A stretch of DNA of 64,000 nt, from contig NZ_JACHOB010000005.1 in the NCBI RefSeq assembly GCF_014199615.1, positions 248,001 through 312,000 on the forward strand. The letters run 5' to 3'. The DNA is from Parvularcula dongshanensis. GTDB taxonomy: Bacteria; Pseudomonadota; Alphaproteobacteria; Caulobacterales; Parvularculaceae. The notes under the pieces were generated by a model. The model ran no database searches and was not told the origin of the DNA. It saw nothing but the letters and a program-made list of their open reading frames with translations. The position numbers and the translations under genes are program-made. Shown here one piece after another: positions 21,060 to 30,388 of the stretch. Within the stretch, counting starts at the first letter, position 1; the number at the start of each line of letters is the position of its first letter.

Positions 21060-23027
21060 ATGCAGACCCGACGCGCCTTCCTCGGCAGTGCCGCAGGAAC
21101 CCTCGCCGCCTCCGCGCTCGTCCCCGCCTGGGCGCGGAGCGCCGTGCGCGGCAATACCGGCATCGCCGCCGAGCACCAGCATCTGTACGACTTCACGATC
21201 GCCAGGACGCCTTTGCGGGTGAACGGCCGGGCGACCGAAGCCGTGACCGTGAACGGCGGCGTCCCCGCCCCCCTGATGCGCATGCGCGAGGGGCAGGAGG
21301 TCGTCATGCGGGTGAAGAACACGCTCGATGAGCCGACCTCGATCCACTGGCACGGCCTTCTCGTCCCGTTCACCATGGACGGCGTGCCGGGCGTCAGCTT
21401 CCCCGGCATCGAGCCCGGCGAGACGTTCGAGTACCGCTTCCCGCTGCGCCAGTCGGGGACCTATTGGTACCACTCGCACTCCGGCCTTCAGGAGCAGATC
21501 GGACATTACGGGCCGATCGTGATCGACCCCGCGGGCCGCGACCCGATCGGCGCCGACCGCGAGTACGTGCTGGTGCTGGGCGATTGGACCTACATGGACC
21601 CTTACGTCCTGTTCCATCAGCTCAAGACGATGAGCGACTCGCTGAACTTCCAGAAGCGCACGCTCGGCGACCTGTTCGCGGACGCGGAGGAAGACGGGCT
21701 TGGCGCGGCGGTGAAGAACCGCATGGCGTGGGGCAAGATGCGGATGACCCCGACGGACATCGCGGACGTCACGGGCGAGACCTACACCTACCTCATCAAC
21801 GGGCACGGGCCCGAAGACGACTGGACGGCGCTGTTCGAGCCCGGCCAGCGGGTGCGGATGCGCGTCATCAATGCGAGCGCGATGAGCCTGATGAACGTGC
21901 GCATTCCGGGCCTGCCCCTGCGGATGGTGGCGTCGGACGGCAACCTCATCCGGCCGCTGATGACCGACGAGTTCCAGATCGGCCCGGCGGAGACCTACGA
22001 CTTCGTGGTCGAGCCGGAGGACCGGGCCTACCGCATCGTCGCGGCGTCGATCGACGGGTCGGGCCAGGCGCTCGGCACGCTGACGCCCCGGCTCGGCGAG
22101 ACGGCGGAGGCTCCGCCGCTGCGCCCGCGTCCCCTCCTGACCATGAAGGACATGGGAATGGCCGGGATGATGGGCATGGACGATCCGGACGCGCCCGGCA
22201 TGATCGGCCAGGGCCACGACCAGCCCGAGCCTGCGCGCGAGGGCGGACACGCGAGCATGGCCGGGATGGACCACGGCGCGATGGGGCATGAGGGCATGAA
22301 CCACGGCGCCATGGGGCATGAGGCGATGGCGGGCATGGATGCCGGGCCCAAGGGGGGCGACATGAAGGGCATGCACGACATGCAGAAGCACGACCACCCG
22401 ATGGGCCCGGGCGTGGCGTCGGTCGCGATGATGCCGGTGAACAGGCTCGATGAGCCCGGCATCGGCCTCGAGACCGTCCCGCACCGCACGCTGACCTACG
22501 CGCAGCTCGCCGCGCACGCGCCGAACCCCGACACGCGCGCGCCGGGGCGGGAGGTCGAGCTTCACCTGACCTCGAACATGGAGCGCTACATGTGGTCCTT
22601 CGACGGCGTGAAGTTCTCCGAGGTCACGCAGCCCATCACCTTCTACGAGGGCGAGCGGGTGCGCCTGACCATGGTCAACGACACGATGATGCCGCACCCG
22701 ATCCACGTGCACGGCATGTTCTTCGACGTCGTCGTGCCGGACGCGGAAGAGCCGGGGGTGGGCGAGCGTTACCTGCCGCGCAAGCACACGATCGTCGTCA
22801 AGCCCGGCGAGAAGCTGTCCGTGGACATCACCGCGGACGAGGTCGGCGACTGGGCCTTCCACTGTCACCTCCTCTACCACATGCACGCCGGCATGATGCA
22901 GGTCGTCAGCGTGCTGCCGAAGGAGCGGGGGCGGCCGATGACGATGCGCGAGGAGGCCTCCTCGCACGAAGGAATGGGCCATGACGGCATGGATCACGGG
23001 TCCATGGACCATGGGGGGCACCACTGA
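21060..23027 (+). CDS. copA: CopA-type multicopper oxidase
   Basis: Periplasmic copper-resistance multicopper oxidase that oxidises Cu(I). 655 residues, with a Tat signal (QTRRAFLGSAAG). The four copper-binding clusters are visible: HWHG (residues 96-99), WYHSHSGLQ near 140, HPIHVHGMFF near 560 and WAFHCHLLYHMHAGMM near 605. A Met/His-rich insertion at about residues 360-440 (repeats such as GMDHGAMGHEGMNHGAMGH) is the typical copper-sequestering part, and a second short one ends the protein. The gene ends one base into copB (TGATG), so the two are coupled. Confidence 0.96.
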   Translation: MQTRRAFLGSAAGTLAASALVPAWARSAVRGNTGIAAEHQHLYDFTIARTPLRVNGRATEAVTVNGGVPAPLMRMREGQEVVMRVKNTLDEPTSIHWHGLLVPFTMDGVPGVSFPGIEPGETFEYRFPLRQSGTYWYHSHSGLQEQIGHYGPIVIDPAGRDPIGADREYVLVLGDWTYMDPYVLFHQLKTMSDSLNFQKRTLGDLFADAEEDGLGAAVKNRMAWGKMRMTPTDIADVTGETYTYLINGHGPEDDWTALFEPGQRVRMRVINASAMSLMNVRIPGLPLRMVASDGNLIRPLMTDEFQIGPAETYDFVVEPEDRAYRIVAASIDGSGQALGTLTPRLGETAEAPPLRPRPLLTMKDMGMAGMMGMDDPDAPGMIGQGHDQPEPAREGGHASMAGMDHGAMGHEGMNHGAMGHEAMAGMDAGPKGGDMKGMHDMQKHDHPMGPGVASVAMMPVNRLDEPGIGLETVPHRTLTYAQLAAHAPNPDTRAPGREVELHLTSNMERYMWSFDGVKFSEVTQPITFYEGERVRLTMVNDTMMPHPIHVHGMFFDVVVPDAEEPGVGERYLPRKHTIVVKPGEKLSVDITADEVGDWAFHCHLLYHMHAGMMQVVSVLPKERGRPMTMREEASSHEGMGHDGMDHGSMDHGGHH

Positions 23028-23812
23028 TGCGGCGGGCGATGCTTCCCGCCGCCCTCGCCCTCCTCGCCGCGCCCGCCTTCGCCCAGGAAGGGCCGGAGGA
23101 CCCGCCGTGGAACCAGGCCGACGACACCTACGGCGCGGACGCCATGGCGGCGGCGCGCGCGCACGTGCAGTCCCATCACGGCGGTCAGCGCTGGATGCAG
23201 GTCATGGCCGACCGCCTCGAATGGCAGTCCGGTGACGAGGAGACCGCGCTTTGGGACCTCCAGGGCTACTACGGCGGCGACCTGTCCCGCGTCTGGCTGA
23301 AGTCCGAGGGCGAGTACGGCTTCGGCGAAGATGCGGTCGAGGACGCCGAGGTGCAGCTCCTCTACGGCCGCGCGATCAGCTCGTACTTCGACCTCCAGGC
23401 GGGCGTCCGGCAAGACTTCGAGCCCGATGGACGGACCTACGCGGTCCTCGGCGTCCAGGGCCTCGTGCCCTACTTCTTCGAGCTCGACGCGGCGGCGTTC
23501 CTCTCCGACGAGGGCGACCTGAGCGCCAGGATCGAAGCGGAGTACGACATTCTTCTGACCCAGCGGCTGATCTTGCAGCCTCGCGCCGAGATCGACCTGT
23601 CCGCGAGCGAAGTTCCGGAGCGGCAGGTCGGCGAAGGCGTCGCATCGGTTAGCCTCGGCGCCCGCTTGCGCTACGAGGTGAAGCGGTCCTTCGCGCCTTA
23701 CGTCGGCGTCGAATGGTCCGTCGCGCCCGGCGAGAGCGGAGCCCGGACCGAAGCGGCGGGCGGCGAGAGCGAGGATACGAAGCTGGTGGCCGGCGTCAGG
23801 GCCTGGTTCTAG
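23027..23812 (+). CDS. copB: CopB copper-resistance outer-membrane protein
   Basis: A 261-residue beta-barrel protein of the CopB family, with signal peptide MRRAMLPAALALLAAPAFA. The SHHGGQRWMQVMADRLEWQ and SRVWLKSEGEYGFGED segments are conserved, and alternating hydrophobic strands end in an aromatic residue (Phe), as outer-membrane barrels do. Unusually it lacks the long Met/His-rich N-terminal stretch found in many CopB proteins. The start codon overlaps the copA stop. Confidence 0.93.
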   Translation: MRRAMLPAALALLAAPAFAQEGPEDPPWNQADDTYGADAMAAARAHVQSHHGGQRWMQVMADRLEWQSGDEETALWDLQGYYGGDLSRVWLKSEGEYGFGEDAVEDAEVQLLYGRAISSYFDLQAGVRQDFEPDGRTYAVLGVQGLVPYFFELDAAAFLSDEGDLSARIEAEYDILLTQRLILQPRAEIDLSASEVPERQVGEGVASVSLGARLRYEVKRSFAPYVGVEWSVAPGESGARTEAAGGESEDTKLVAGVRAWF

Positions 23813-23992
23813 CGGGGTCCGCCGCAGCGGGGCCCTCATGTTTCAGAACGGGACGCCGCTGTGGCGGAATCGCCGCGGCGCCCGGTCCTATGCCGTGCGC
23901 CGCCTGCGCAGAAGTTGTGCGGCCCCACAGGTCACGATAGCTTTTCTTCCAACAGACGGCGTCAAGGCCGCGATCCTGGGAAGGAAACACCG

Positions 23993-26593
23993 ATGAAGAG
24001 AACGCTCCTCGCGACCAGCGGGATAATCGCCCTCACCGTGCCCGCCGCCGCGTCGGCGCAGATCGACGAGATCGTCGTCACCGCCACCAAGCGCGAGCAG
24101 ACCTTGCAGGAGGTGCCGGTCGCCGTCTCGGTCGTGCAGGAAGACACGATCGAGAACGCGCAGATCATCGACGTCTTCGATCTTCAAACGGTCGTCCCCT
24201 CCCTGCGGGTCAGCCAGAACCAGTCTTCGGGCAACACCACCTTCACCATTCGCGGCTTCGGCAACGGCGCGAACAATGTCGGCATCGAGCCGTCGGTCGG
24301 CGTCTTCATCGACGGCGTCTACCGCTCGCGTTCGGCCTCTGCGATCTCCGACCTCGCACAGATCGAGCGGATCGAGGTCCTGCGCGGGCCGCAATCGACC
24401 CTGTTCGGCAAGAACGCCTCGGCGGGCGTCATCTCGATCGTGACGGAGCGGCCGCAATTCGACCTCGGCGGGAACGTCGAGTTGACCTACGGCAACTACG
24501 ACCAGAAGATCGTCAAGGCCTACCTGACCGGCCCCCTGAGCGAGACCGTGGCCTTCAGCGTCCAGGGCTCGATCAACGGCCGCGACGGCTACGCGGAGAA
24601 CCTGACGAACGGCGACGACCTGAACGAGCGCGACCGGTGGGCGGTGCGCGGCCAGCTGCTCTTCGAGCCGACGGACAACCTGACCTTCCGGGCCATCGCC
24701 GACTACGATCAGCTCGAGGAGGCGTGCTGCTACACCGGGAACCTTCAGGCGGGGCCGACGACCGGCGTCATCCGTGCGCTCGGCGGGCAGGTCGTGACCG
24801 GAGACTTCTACGGCTACGACGCCTACTACACCTTCACCCCGCAGAACGACATCGAGAACAAGGGTTTGAGCCTTCAGGCGGACTGGGACGTCGGCCCGGC
24901 GCAGATCACCTCGATCACCGCCTATCGCGAGAAGTACGGTCAGGAGAACTTCGACGGCGACTTCACGTCGCTCGACGTGATCGGTGAGCTGAGCGCGATC
25001 AGCAACACCAAGACCTTCACCCAGGAGCTGCGCGTCACCGGCGAGACGGAGCGCTTCGGCTGGCTCGCGGGCGCCTTCTACTTCAACGAGGACGTGCGGG
25101 CGGACTCCTACGTGGCGTACGGCGCCGACCAGCGCGCCTACGTCACCGCACTCGCGCTGCAGGGCGCAGGGGTGGACATCACCGCACCCGGTATCATTCC
25201 CGCCATCCAGGCGGGGTCCGACCTCGGCGGGCAGAACCCGCTGACGACGATCGAAGGCGCGCTCGGCCTGCCGCGCGGTACGTTCTTCGCGGACGGGCAG
25301 ACCTTCGCGACGCTGTTCGACCAGGATGACGAGTCGCTGTCGCTGTTCGGGCAGCTGGACTTCGACGTGACCGACCGCCTGACGGCGACGGTCGGCCTGA
25401 ACTACACGACCGACAAGAAGGACGTGTCCCTGACGTCGTACAACCAGGACGTCTTCTCCTCCTTGAACCTCGTGCAGATCGGCGGCGGCCTGATCCAGCA
25501 GCAGGCCTTCGCGACCGCCTTCCAGGAGAACACGGGCCTCGCGCCGACGCCGGACAACATCGCCCTGATCGGTCAGCTGAACCCGCAAGGCCTCGCCGCG
25601 ATCCAGGCCGGCGCCCAAGCCTTCGCGGACGCGAACGCGGCGAACGCGGAGGTGAACCCCCTCCTCGCCCTCGTACCGCTTCAGTTCCTGCCCCCGCAGG
25701 TCGAGTTCCCGAACGCCGTCGAGGGCGGCCAGACGGACGACGACGACCTCTCCTACACGCTCCGCCTCGCCTACGACGTGACGGACCGGGTCAACGTCTA
25801 TGGTTCCTACGCGACGGGCTTCAAAGCATCGTCCTGGAACCTGACCCGCGACAGCAGGCCCTTCCCCTCCGACACCGGCGCGCTGCAGGCCGCGGACCTG
25901 CTGCCGAACACGACGACGGCGGCGCTCGGCACCTATGCGGGCACACGCTTCGCCGGGCCCGAGGAGTCCAAGGTCTGGGAGGTCGGCGCCAAGGCGCAGT
26001 TCGCCTGGGGCGCGGTGAACCTCGCGCTCTTCGATCAGACGATCGAAGGCTTCCAGTCGAACCTGTTCCAAGGAACGGGCTTCGTCCTCGCGAACGCCGG
26101 CAAGCAGTCGGTCCAAGGGGCAGAGATCGAAGTCAGCGCCACGCCCTTCGACCGGCTGGACGTGAACTTCGCCGCGACGCTGCTCGACCCGGAATACGAC
26201 CGGTTCGTCGGCGCGCCGGGCCCGAACGGCCCGACGGACCTGTCGGGCGAGAAGCCAGACGGCATCTCGGAGGTGTCGACGAGCACCTCCTTCACCTATC
26301 ACCAGCCGACGCCCTGGGGCGAAGCGTTCCTGCGCGGCGAGTGGCAGTACGAGAGCGACACCAGCACGGCCGACAACGTGCCCGACACCGTCGAGGGCCG
26401 CGAGGTGAACCTCTTCAACGCTTCGCTCGGCCTGACCATGGACAACGGGTTCGAGGCGCTTCTGTGGGGCCGGAACCTGTTCAACGACGAGTGGGTGCAG
26501 GTCGCCTTCCCCGGCACCGCGCAGGCGGGCACCTATTACGGCTATCCGAACGCGCCGCGGACCTGGGGCGTGACGGTGCGCAAACGCTTCTGA
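23993..26593 (+). CDS. TonB-dependent outer-membrane receptor
   Basis: An 866-residue receptor: signal peptide MKRTLLATSGIIALTVPAAASA, TonB-box region IDEIVVTATKREQTLQEVPVAV, plug domain to about residue 155 and a long 22-strand barrel ending in VRKRF. It imports a large or scarce substrate with energy from TonB. No fixed substrate can be assigned: it is preceded by the copper genes and followed by the xylan region, and lacks a SusD partner. The ATG at 23993 has an upstream site GAAGGAAACACC. A huge antisense frame (about 900 codons) over the same stretch is a shadow. Confidence 0.93.
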   Translation: MKRTLLATSGIIALTVPAAASAQIDEIVVTATKREQTLQEVPVAVSVVQEDTIENAQIIDVFDLQTVVPSLRVSQNQSSGNTTFTIRGFGNGANNVGIEPSVGVFIDGVYRSRSASAISDLAQIERIEVLRGPQSTLFGKNASAGVISIVTERPQFDLGGNVELTYGNYDQKIVKAYLTGPLSETVAFSVQGSINGRDGYAENLTNGDDLNERDRWAVRGQLLFEPTDNLTFRAIADYDQLEEACCYTGNLQAGPTTGVIRALGGQVVTGDFYGYDAYYTFTPQNDIENKGLSLQADWDVGPAQITSITAYREKYGQENFDGDFTSLDVIGELSAISNTKTFTQELRVTGETERFGWLAGAFYFNEDVRADSYVAYGADQRAYVTALALQGAGVDITAPGIIPAIQAGSDLGGQNPLTTIEGALGLPRGTFFADGQTFATLFDQDDESLSLFGQLDFDVTDRLTATVGLNYTTDKKDVSLTSYNQDVFSSLNLVQIGGGLIQQQAFATAFQENTGLAPTPDNIALIGQLNPQGLAAIQAGAQAFADANAANAEVNPLLALVPLQFLPPQVEFPNAVEGGQTDDDDLSYTLRLAYDVTDRVNVYGSYATGFKASSWNLTRDSRPFPSDTGALQAADLLPNTTTAALGTYAGTRFAGPEESKVWEVGAKAQFAWGAVNLALFDQTIEGFQSNLFQGTGFVLANAGKQSVQGAEIEVSATPFDRLDVNFAATLLDPEYDRFVGAPGPNGPTDLSGEKPDGISEVSTSTSFTYHQPTPWGEAFLRGEWQYESDTSTADNVPDTVEGREVNLFNASLGLTMDNGFEALLWGRNLFNDEWVQVAFPGTAQAGTYYGYPNAPRTWGVTVRKRF

Positions 26594-26603
26594 TCCCGAG
26601 CAT

Positions 26604-26635
26604 GCGGGGGTTCTGGCACGCGCCATGGCCCCCGC
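26604..26635 (+). terminator. GC hairpin after the TonB receptor gene
   Basis: GCGGGGG (26604-26610) pairs with CCCCCGC (26629-26635); an inner TGGC/GCCA pair lengthens the stem. There is no T-run, so a Rho-independent role is only likely. Confidence 0.35.
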
Positions 26636-26678
26636 CCCGCTTTCGCGCTAGGCGTGCGCCTTGTCATAGAGTCTTGTC

Positions 26679-26694
26679 TTGTTACCGCTAACAA
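26679..26694. promoter_or_regulatory. LacI-type operator upstream of the transaldolase-like gene
   Basis: TTGTTA-CCGC-TAACAA, with six-base arms in perfect inversion around a CG-centred core. It sits about 50 bases before the start codon and covers the likely promoter. It closely resembles the operator at 32000 and the XylR-type boxes reported for xylan regulons; the LacI gene at 36243 is the obvious candidate binder. Confidence 0.65.
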
Positions 26695-26743
26695 CGGGGC
26701 CAGATAGCCTAGTGTAGAGATCGCTTCCGGAGGAGCGCACGCC

Positions 26744-27397
26744 ATGAAGATCTTCATCGACACCGCAGAGACGACCGAACTGAAGGAGGCCTTCGCGACC
26801 GGCCTCGTCGACGGCGTCACGACCAACCCCTCGCTGATCGCCAAGTCCGGCCGCGACTTCAAGGAAGTCATCCGCGACATCTGCGAGATGACGGACGGCC
26901 CGGTCTCGGCCGAAGTCGCCAGCACCGACTACGACACCATGCTCAAGGAAGGCCGCGTCCTCGCGGACATCGCGGGCAACGTGGTCGTCAAGCTGCCGCT
27001 GACCTGGGACGGCCTCAAGACCTGCAAGGAGCTGACGGGCGACGGCATCGACACCAACGTCACGCTCTGCTTCTCGGCGACGCAGGCCTGGCTCGCGGCG
27101 AAGGCCGGCGCGACCTACATCTCGCCCTTCCTCGGCCGCGTGGACGACACGGGCTGGCCGGGCATGGACCTGATCGCAGAGATCCGCGCGATCTACGACC
27201 AGTTCGACTACGAGACCGAGATCCTGGCCGCCTCGATCCGCTCGCCCCTGCACGTCAAGGAAGCCGCCCTCGCCGGCGCGGACGTCTCGACGATCCCGTT
27301 CAAGGTGTTCCAGTCGCTGCTCGGCCACCCGCTGACGGAGAAGGGCCTCGACGCCTTCACCAAGGACTGGGCCGGGACGGGTCAGTCGATCCTGTAA
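26744..27397 (+). CDS. fsa: Fructose-6-phosphate aldolase / small transaldolase
   Basis: Class I aldolase-type enzyme that moves or splits a dihydroxyacetone unit in the pentose-phosphate route. The 217-residue protein is of the short single-barrel type: it starts MKIFIDTAE, has DGVTTNPSL near residue 25, the Schiff-base lysine in VVKLPLT (about Lys86), [10 protein letters not shown] and SPFLGRVDD. The short form can be a transaldolase or a fructose-6-phosphate aldolase. A LacI-type operator upstream links it to sugar induction; xylulose-5-phosphate metabolism after XylB is a natural role. Confidence 0.92.
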   Translation: MKIFIDTAETTELKEAFATGLVDGVTTNPSLIAKSGRDFKEVIRDICEMTDGPVSAEVASTDYDTMLKEGRVLADIAGNVVVKLPLTWDGLKTCKELTGDGIDTNVTLCFSATQAWLAAKAGATYISPFLGRVDDTGWPGMDLIAEIRAIYDQFDYETEILAASIRSPLHVKEAALAGADVSTIPFKVFQSLLGHPLTEKGLDAFTKDWAGTGQSIL

Positions 27398-27414
27398 GCG
27401 CCGATCAAGACGAA

Positions 27415-27444
27415 CGGGGCGGGCCCAGGCCCGCCCCGACTTTT
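27415..27444 (+). terminator. Probable terminator after the transaldolase-like gene
   Basis: An 11-bp perfect stem CGGGGCGGGCC/GGCCCGCCCCG with a two-base loop region, followed by AC and TTTT, begins 18 bases after the stop codon. It separates this gene from the GH115 gene. Confidence 0.75.
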
Positions 27445-27487
27445 AAGGGCCAAATTCCAGAACAGGCCCTCGCCCCCCGGAGGAAGA

Positions 27488-30376
27488 ATGACGACCCGCA
27501 TCCGCGCCGCCCTCCTGGCATCCGCCGCCCTCGCAGCCGCCCCCGCCCTCGCCCTCGCGGCGCCTTCCTGTGACGGCGCGGCCGCGCTCTGCACGGAAGG
27601 AAGCGAAGGGCAGTTTGCGCTGATCGCGAACGGTATGCCGACAGCGATCCATGCGGACGCGGAGGATCACTCGGGCGTGCGGGTCGCGGTCGAAAACCTT
27701 CGTGGCGACCTCGCTTCGGTGGCAGGCCGAGAGGGGGCGCTCGCGATCGGCGCCGTGCCTCGGGAAGGCATGCCGGTCATCATCGGCTCGCTCGACGCGT
27801 CGCCCATGATCCAGAAGCTGGTCTCGGACGGCAAGCTCGACACGGACGGCGTTGAGGGCGTCTGGGAAGCGTACTCGATCCAGACGGTCGAAGACCCCTT
27901 CCCCGGCGTGGAGCGCGCCTTGGTCGTGATGGGTGCGGACGAGCGCGGCACGATCTACGGCGCCTACGACCTTTCCGAGCGCGCGGGCGTCAGCCCCTGG
28001 CACTACTGGGCGGACGTGCCCGCCGAGAAGCACGCTACGCTGACGGTGACCGAAGGACGTCGCGTCGAGGCGCCGAGCGTCAAGTATCGCGGCATCTTCC
28101 TCAACGACGAGGAGCCCGCGCTCGGCAACTTCGCGCGCGAGACCTTCGGCGGGATCAACGCGGACTTCTACGAGAAGGTGTTCGATCTGATCCTGCGCTC
28201 GAAGGGCAACTACCTCTGGCCCGCCATGTGGGGGAAGGCGTTCTACGACGACGATCCGAAGAATCCTCAGCTTGCGGACAAGATGGGCGTCGTCATCGGC
28301 ACCTCCCACCACGAGCCCCTGATGCGCGCCCATGTCGAGTGGGAGCGCTATGGCGAGGGCGACTGGAACTATCAGACGAACGCCGAGGCGCTGCGGACGT
28401 TCTGGCGCGGCGGCATGGAGCGGATGGGTGACGAGGAGGCGCTCGTCACGGTCGGGATGCGCGGCGACGGCGACGAGGCGATGACGGAGGGCACCGCGAT
28501 CGACCTCCTCGAGACGATCGTCGCGGACCAGCGCGAGATCATCGCGGAGGTGACCGGCAAGCCCGCAGCGGAGACGCCGCAGGTCTGGGCGCTCTACAAG
28601 GAAGTCCAGGACTACTACGATCAGGGCATGGAGGTGCCGGACGACGTCACGCTCCTCTTCGCCGACGACAATTGGGGGAACATCCGCAGGCTGCCCGAAA
28701 TGGGCGCCGAGCGGCCGGGCGGCTACGGCGTCTACTATCACTTCGACTATGTCGGGGGTCCGCGGAACTACAAGTGGCTGAACACGACGCAGATCGAGCG
28801 GGCGTGGCAGCAGATGGACGTGGCGTGGGACCGCGGCGCCGACCGGATCTGGATCGTCAACGTCGGGGACCTCAAGCCGATGGAGTTCCCGATCAGCTTC
28901 TTCCTCGACCAGGCCTGGGACCCCGAGGCGATGACCGTCGAGCGGGTGGACACCTACGCCCGCGACTGGGCAGCCGAACAGTTCGGGGAAGAGCACGCCG
29001 ACGAGATCGGCGAGCTTCTCGAGACGTACACGAAGTACAACGCGCGGCGGAAGCCCGAGCTTCTGGACGCGGACACCTACGACGCGGCGTCGGGCGAGTG
29101 GGCACGGGTCGCAGGCGACTACGACGAACTCGCGAAGCGGGCCGATGTCCTGCGCGAAGAGATGCCGGAGGGGTATGACGATGCCTTCGTCCAACTCGTC
29201 TGGTTCCCGATCCAAGCGAGCGCGAACCTCTACGACCTTTACTACGCCGTCGCGATGAACCGGATGCTGGCCGAGCAGGGCCGTCCGTCCGCGAACGAGT
29301 GGGCGGACCGCGCCGAGGCGGCCTATGCGCGCGACGCGGAGCTCACGCGGCTCTATCACGAGGACGTCGCGGGCGGGAAGTGGGACCACATGATGTCCCA
29401 GACCCACATCGGATACACCTACTGGCAACAGCCCGAAGAGCAGACTATGCCCGAGGTAACGCGGGTGGACGCCGAGGGCGAGGACGCGCTGAAGGTCGCG
29501 GTCCAGGGCAATGCTGGGACCTACGGCGCGGGCGAGGACGCACGCCTGCCGATGATGACGGAGGGGGGCGGCCCGGTCCGCTTCACCCTCTTCACGACGG
29601 GCACGGACGAGCTTCGCTACCGCATCCGGCCGTCCGAGCGGGCGGTGAAGGTCTCGACCAAGCGCGGACGCCTGTCCGGCGAGGAGACGGTCGAGGTCAC
29701 GGTCGATTGGGACCGTGTGGACGAAGGCTCGACCGAGGCGCTCATCGCCGTCGACGGGCCGGACGATCAGGACCTGACGCTGACCCTGCCGCTCTACAAG
29801 GCGGCCGAGGACGCGGCCGGCTTCGTCATGGCGGGCGGCGCGGTGTCGATGGGTGCGGCGAGCGCGAGCTGTACGGCCGACGCGGGCGCCCTCTCCTGGC
29901 TGACCGTGCCAAACCTCGGCCGGACGGACGACGCGGTGGCCGTGGTGCCCGCGGACGCCGAGCCTGCGGCGCCGGGCGAAGGGCCGCGCATGGACTACGT
30001 GTTCACGACGACCGAGGGCGGCGAGGCGACGCTGACCGCTACCCTCTTCCCCACGCTCGATCCCGATGGCGGCGAGGGCCTGCGCTACGCCGTCTCGCTG
30101 AACGGCGGTGAGCCGCAGACCGTCACGCTCGGCACCACGCCCGACGAGGCGGAGTGGGGCCAGGCGGTGTCGGACTACGCGCACAAGGCGACGACGCGCC
30201 TCGGGCGGATCGAGCCCGGCACGCACACGCTGAGCCTCTACGCGGTCGACCCCGGCATCGTCGTGCAGCACCTGACGGTCGCGACGGGCGAGACGGGCGA
30301 GACGCCGGAGATGTATCTCGGCCTGCCGGAAAGCCCGATGGCCGGCACGCCGGACTGCGGCACGGCGGCGGACTGA
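27488..30376 (+). CDS. GH115 xylan alpha-1,2-glucuronidase
   Basis: Removes (4-O-methyl-)glucuronic acid from the xylose backbone of polymeric glucuronoxylan. 962 residues, which is the usual GH115 length, with a signal peptide ending near ALALAAPS. Diagnostic segments are RGIFLNDEEPALGNFARETFGG, read here in short parts, SKGNYLWPAMWGKAF, GTSHHEPL, LFADDNWGNIRRLP and WIVNVGDLKPMEFPI. The C-terminal 330 residues form the beta-rich C domain of the family. It is preceded by a terminator and by GGAGGAAG before ATG 27488. It has no obvious operator of its own and is convergent with the serine hydrolase. Confidence 0.93.
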   Translation: MTTRIRAALLASAALAAAPALALAAPSCDGAAALCTEGSEGQFALIANGMPTAIHADAEDHSGVRVAVENLRGDLASVAGREGALAIGAVPREGMPVIIGSLDASPMIQKLVSDGKLDTDGVEGVWEAYSIQTVEDPFPGVERALVVMGADERGTIYGAYDLSERAGVSPWHYWADVPAEKHATLTVTEGRRVEAPSVKYRGIFLNDEEPALGNFARETFGGINADFYEKVFDLILRSKGNYLWPAMWGKAFYDDDPKNPQLADKMGVVIGTSHHEPLMRAHVEWERYGEGDWNYQTNAEALRTFWRGGMERMGDEEALVTVGMRGDGDEAMTEGTAIDLLETIVADQREIIAEVTGKPAAETPQVWALYKEVQDYYDQGMEVPDDVTLLFADDNWGNIRRLPEMGAERPGGYGVYYHFDYVGGPRNYKWLNTTQIERAWQQMDVAWDRGADRIWIVNVGDLKPMEFPISFFLDQAWDPEAMTVERVDTYARDWAAEQFGEEHADEIGELLETYTKYNARRKPELLDADTYDAASGEWARVAGDYDELAKRADVLREEMPEGYDDAFVQLVWFPIQASANLYDLYYAVAMNRMLAEQGRPSANEWADRAEAAYARDAELTRLYHEDVAGGKWDHMMSQTHIGYTYWQQPEEQTMPEVTRVDAEGEDALKVAVQGNAGTYGAGEDARLPMMTEGGGPVRFTLFTTGTDELRYRIRPSERAVKVSTKRGRLSGEETVEVTVDWDRVDEGSTEALIAVDGPDDQDLTLTLPLYKAAEDAAGFVMAGGAVSMGAASASCTADAGALSWLTVPNLGRTDDAVAVVPADAEPAAPGEGPRMDYVFTTTEGGEATLTATLFPTLDPDGGEGLRYAVSLNGGEPQTVTLGTTPDEAEWGQAVSDYAHKATTRLGRIEPGTHTLSLYAVDPGIVVQHLTVATGETGETPEMYLGLPESPMAGTPDCGTAAD

Positions 30377-30388
30377 GCGGGCGGAAGG

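Noticed and set aside
23888-26626. A 912-codon antisense frame over the TonB receptor
   Set aside because: High GC at third positions leaves long open antisense frames; this one is Arg/Val/Leu-rich without any domain, and the forward frame has a clear receptor.
27443-30271. A 942-codon minus frame over GH115
   Set aside because: Shadow of the GH115 gene; no recognisable domains.
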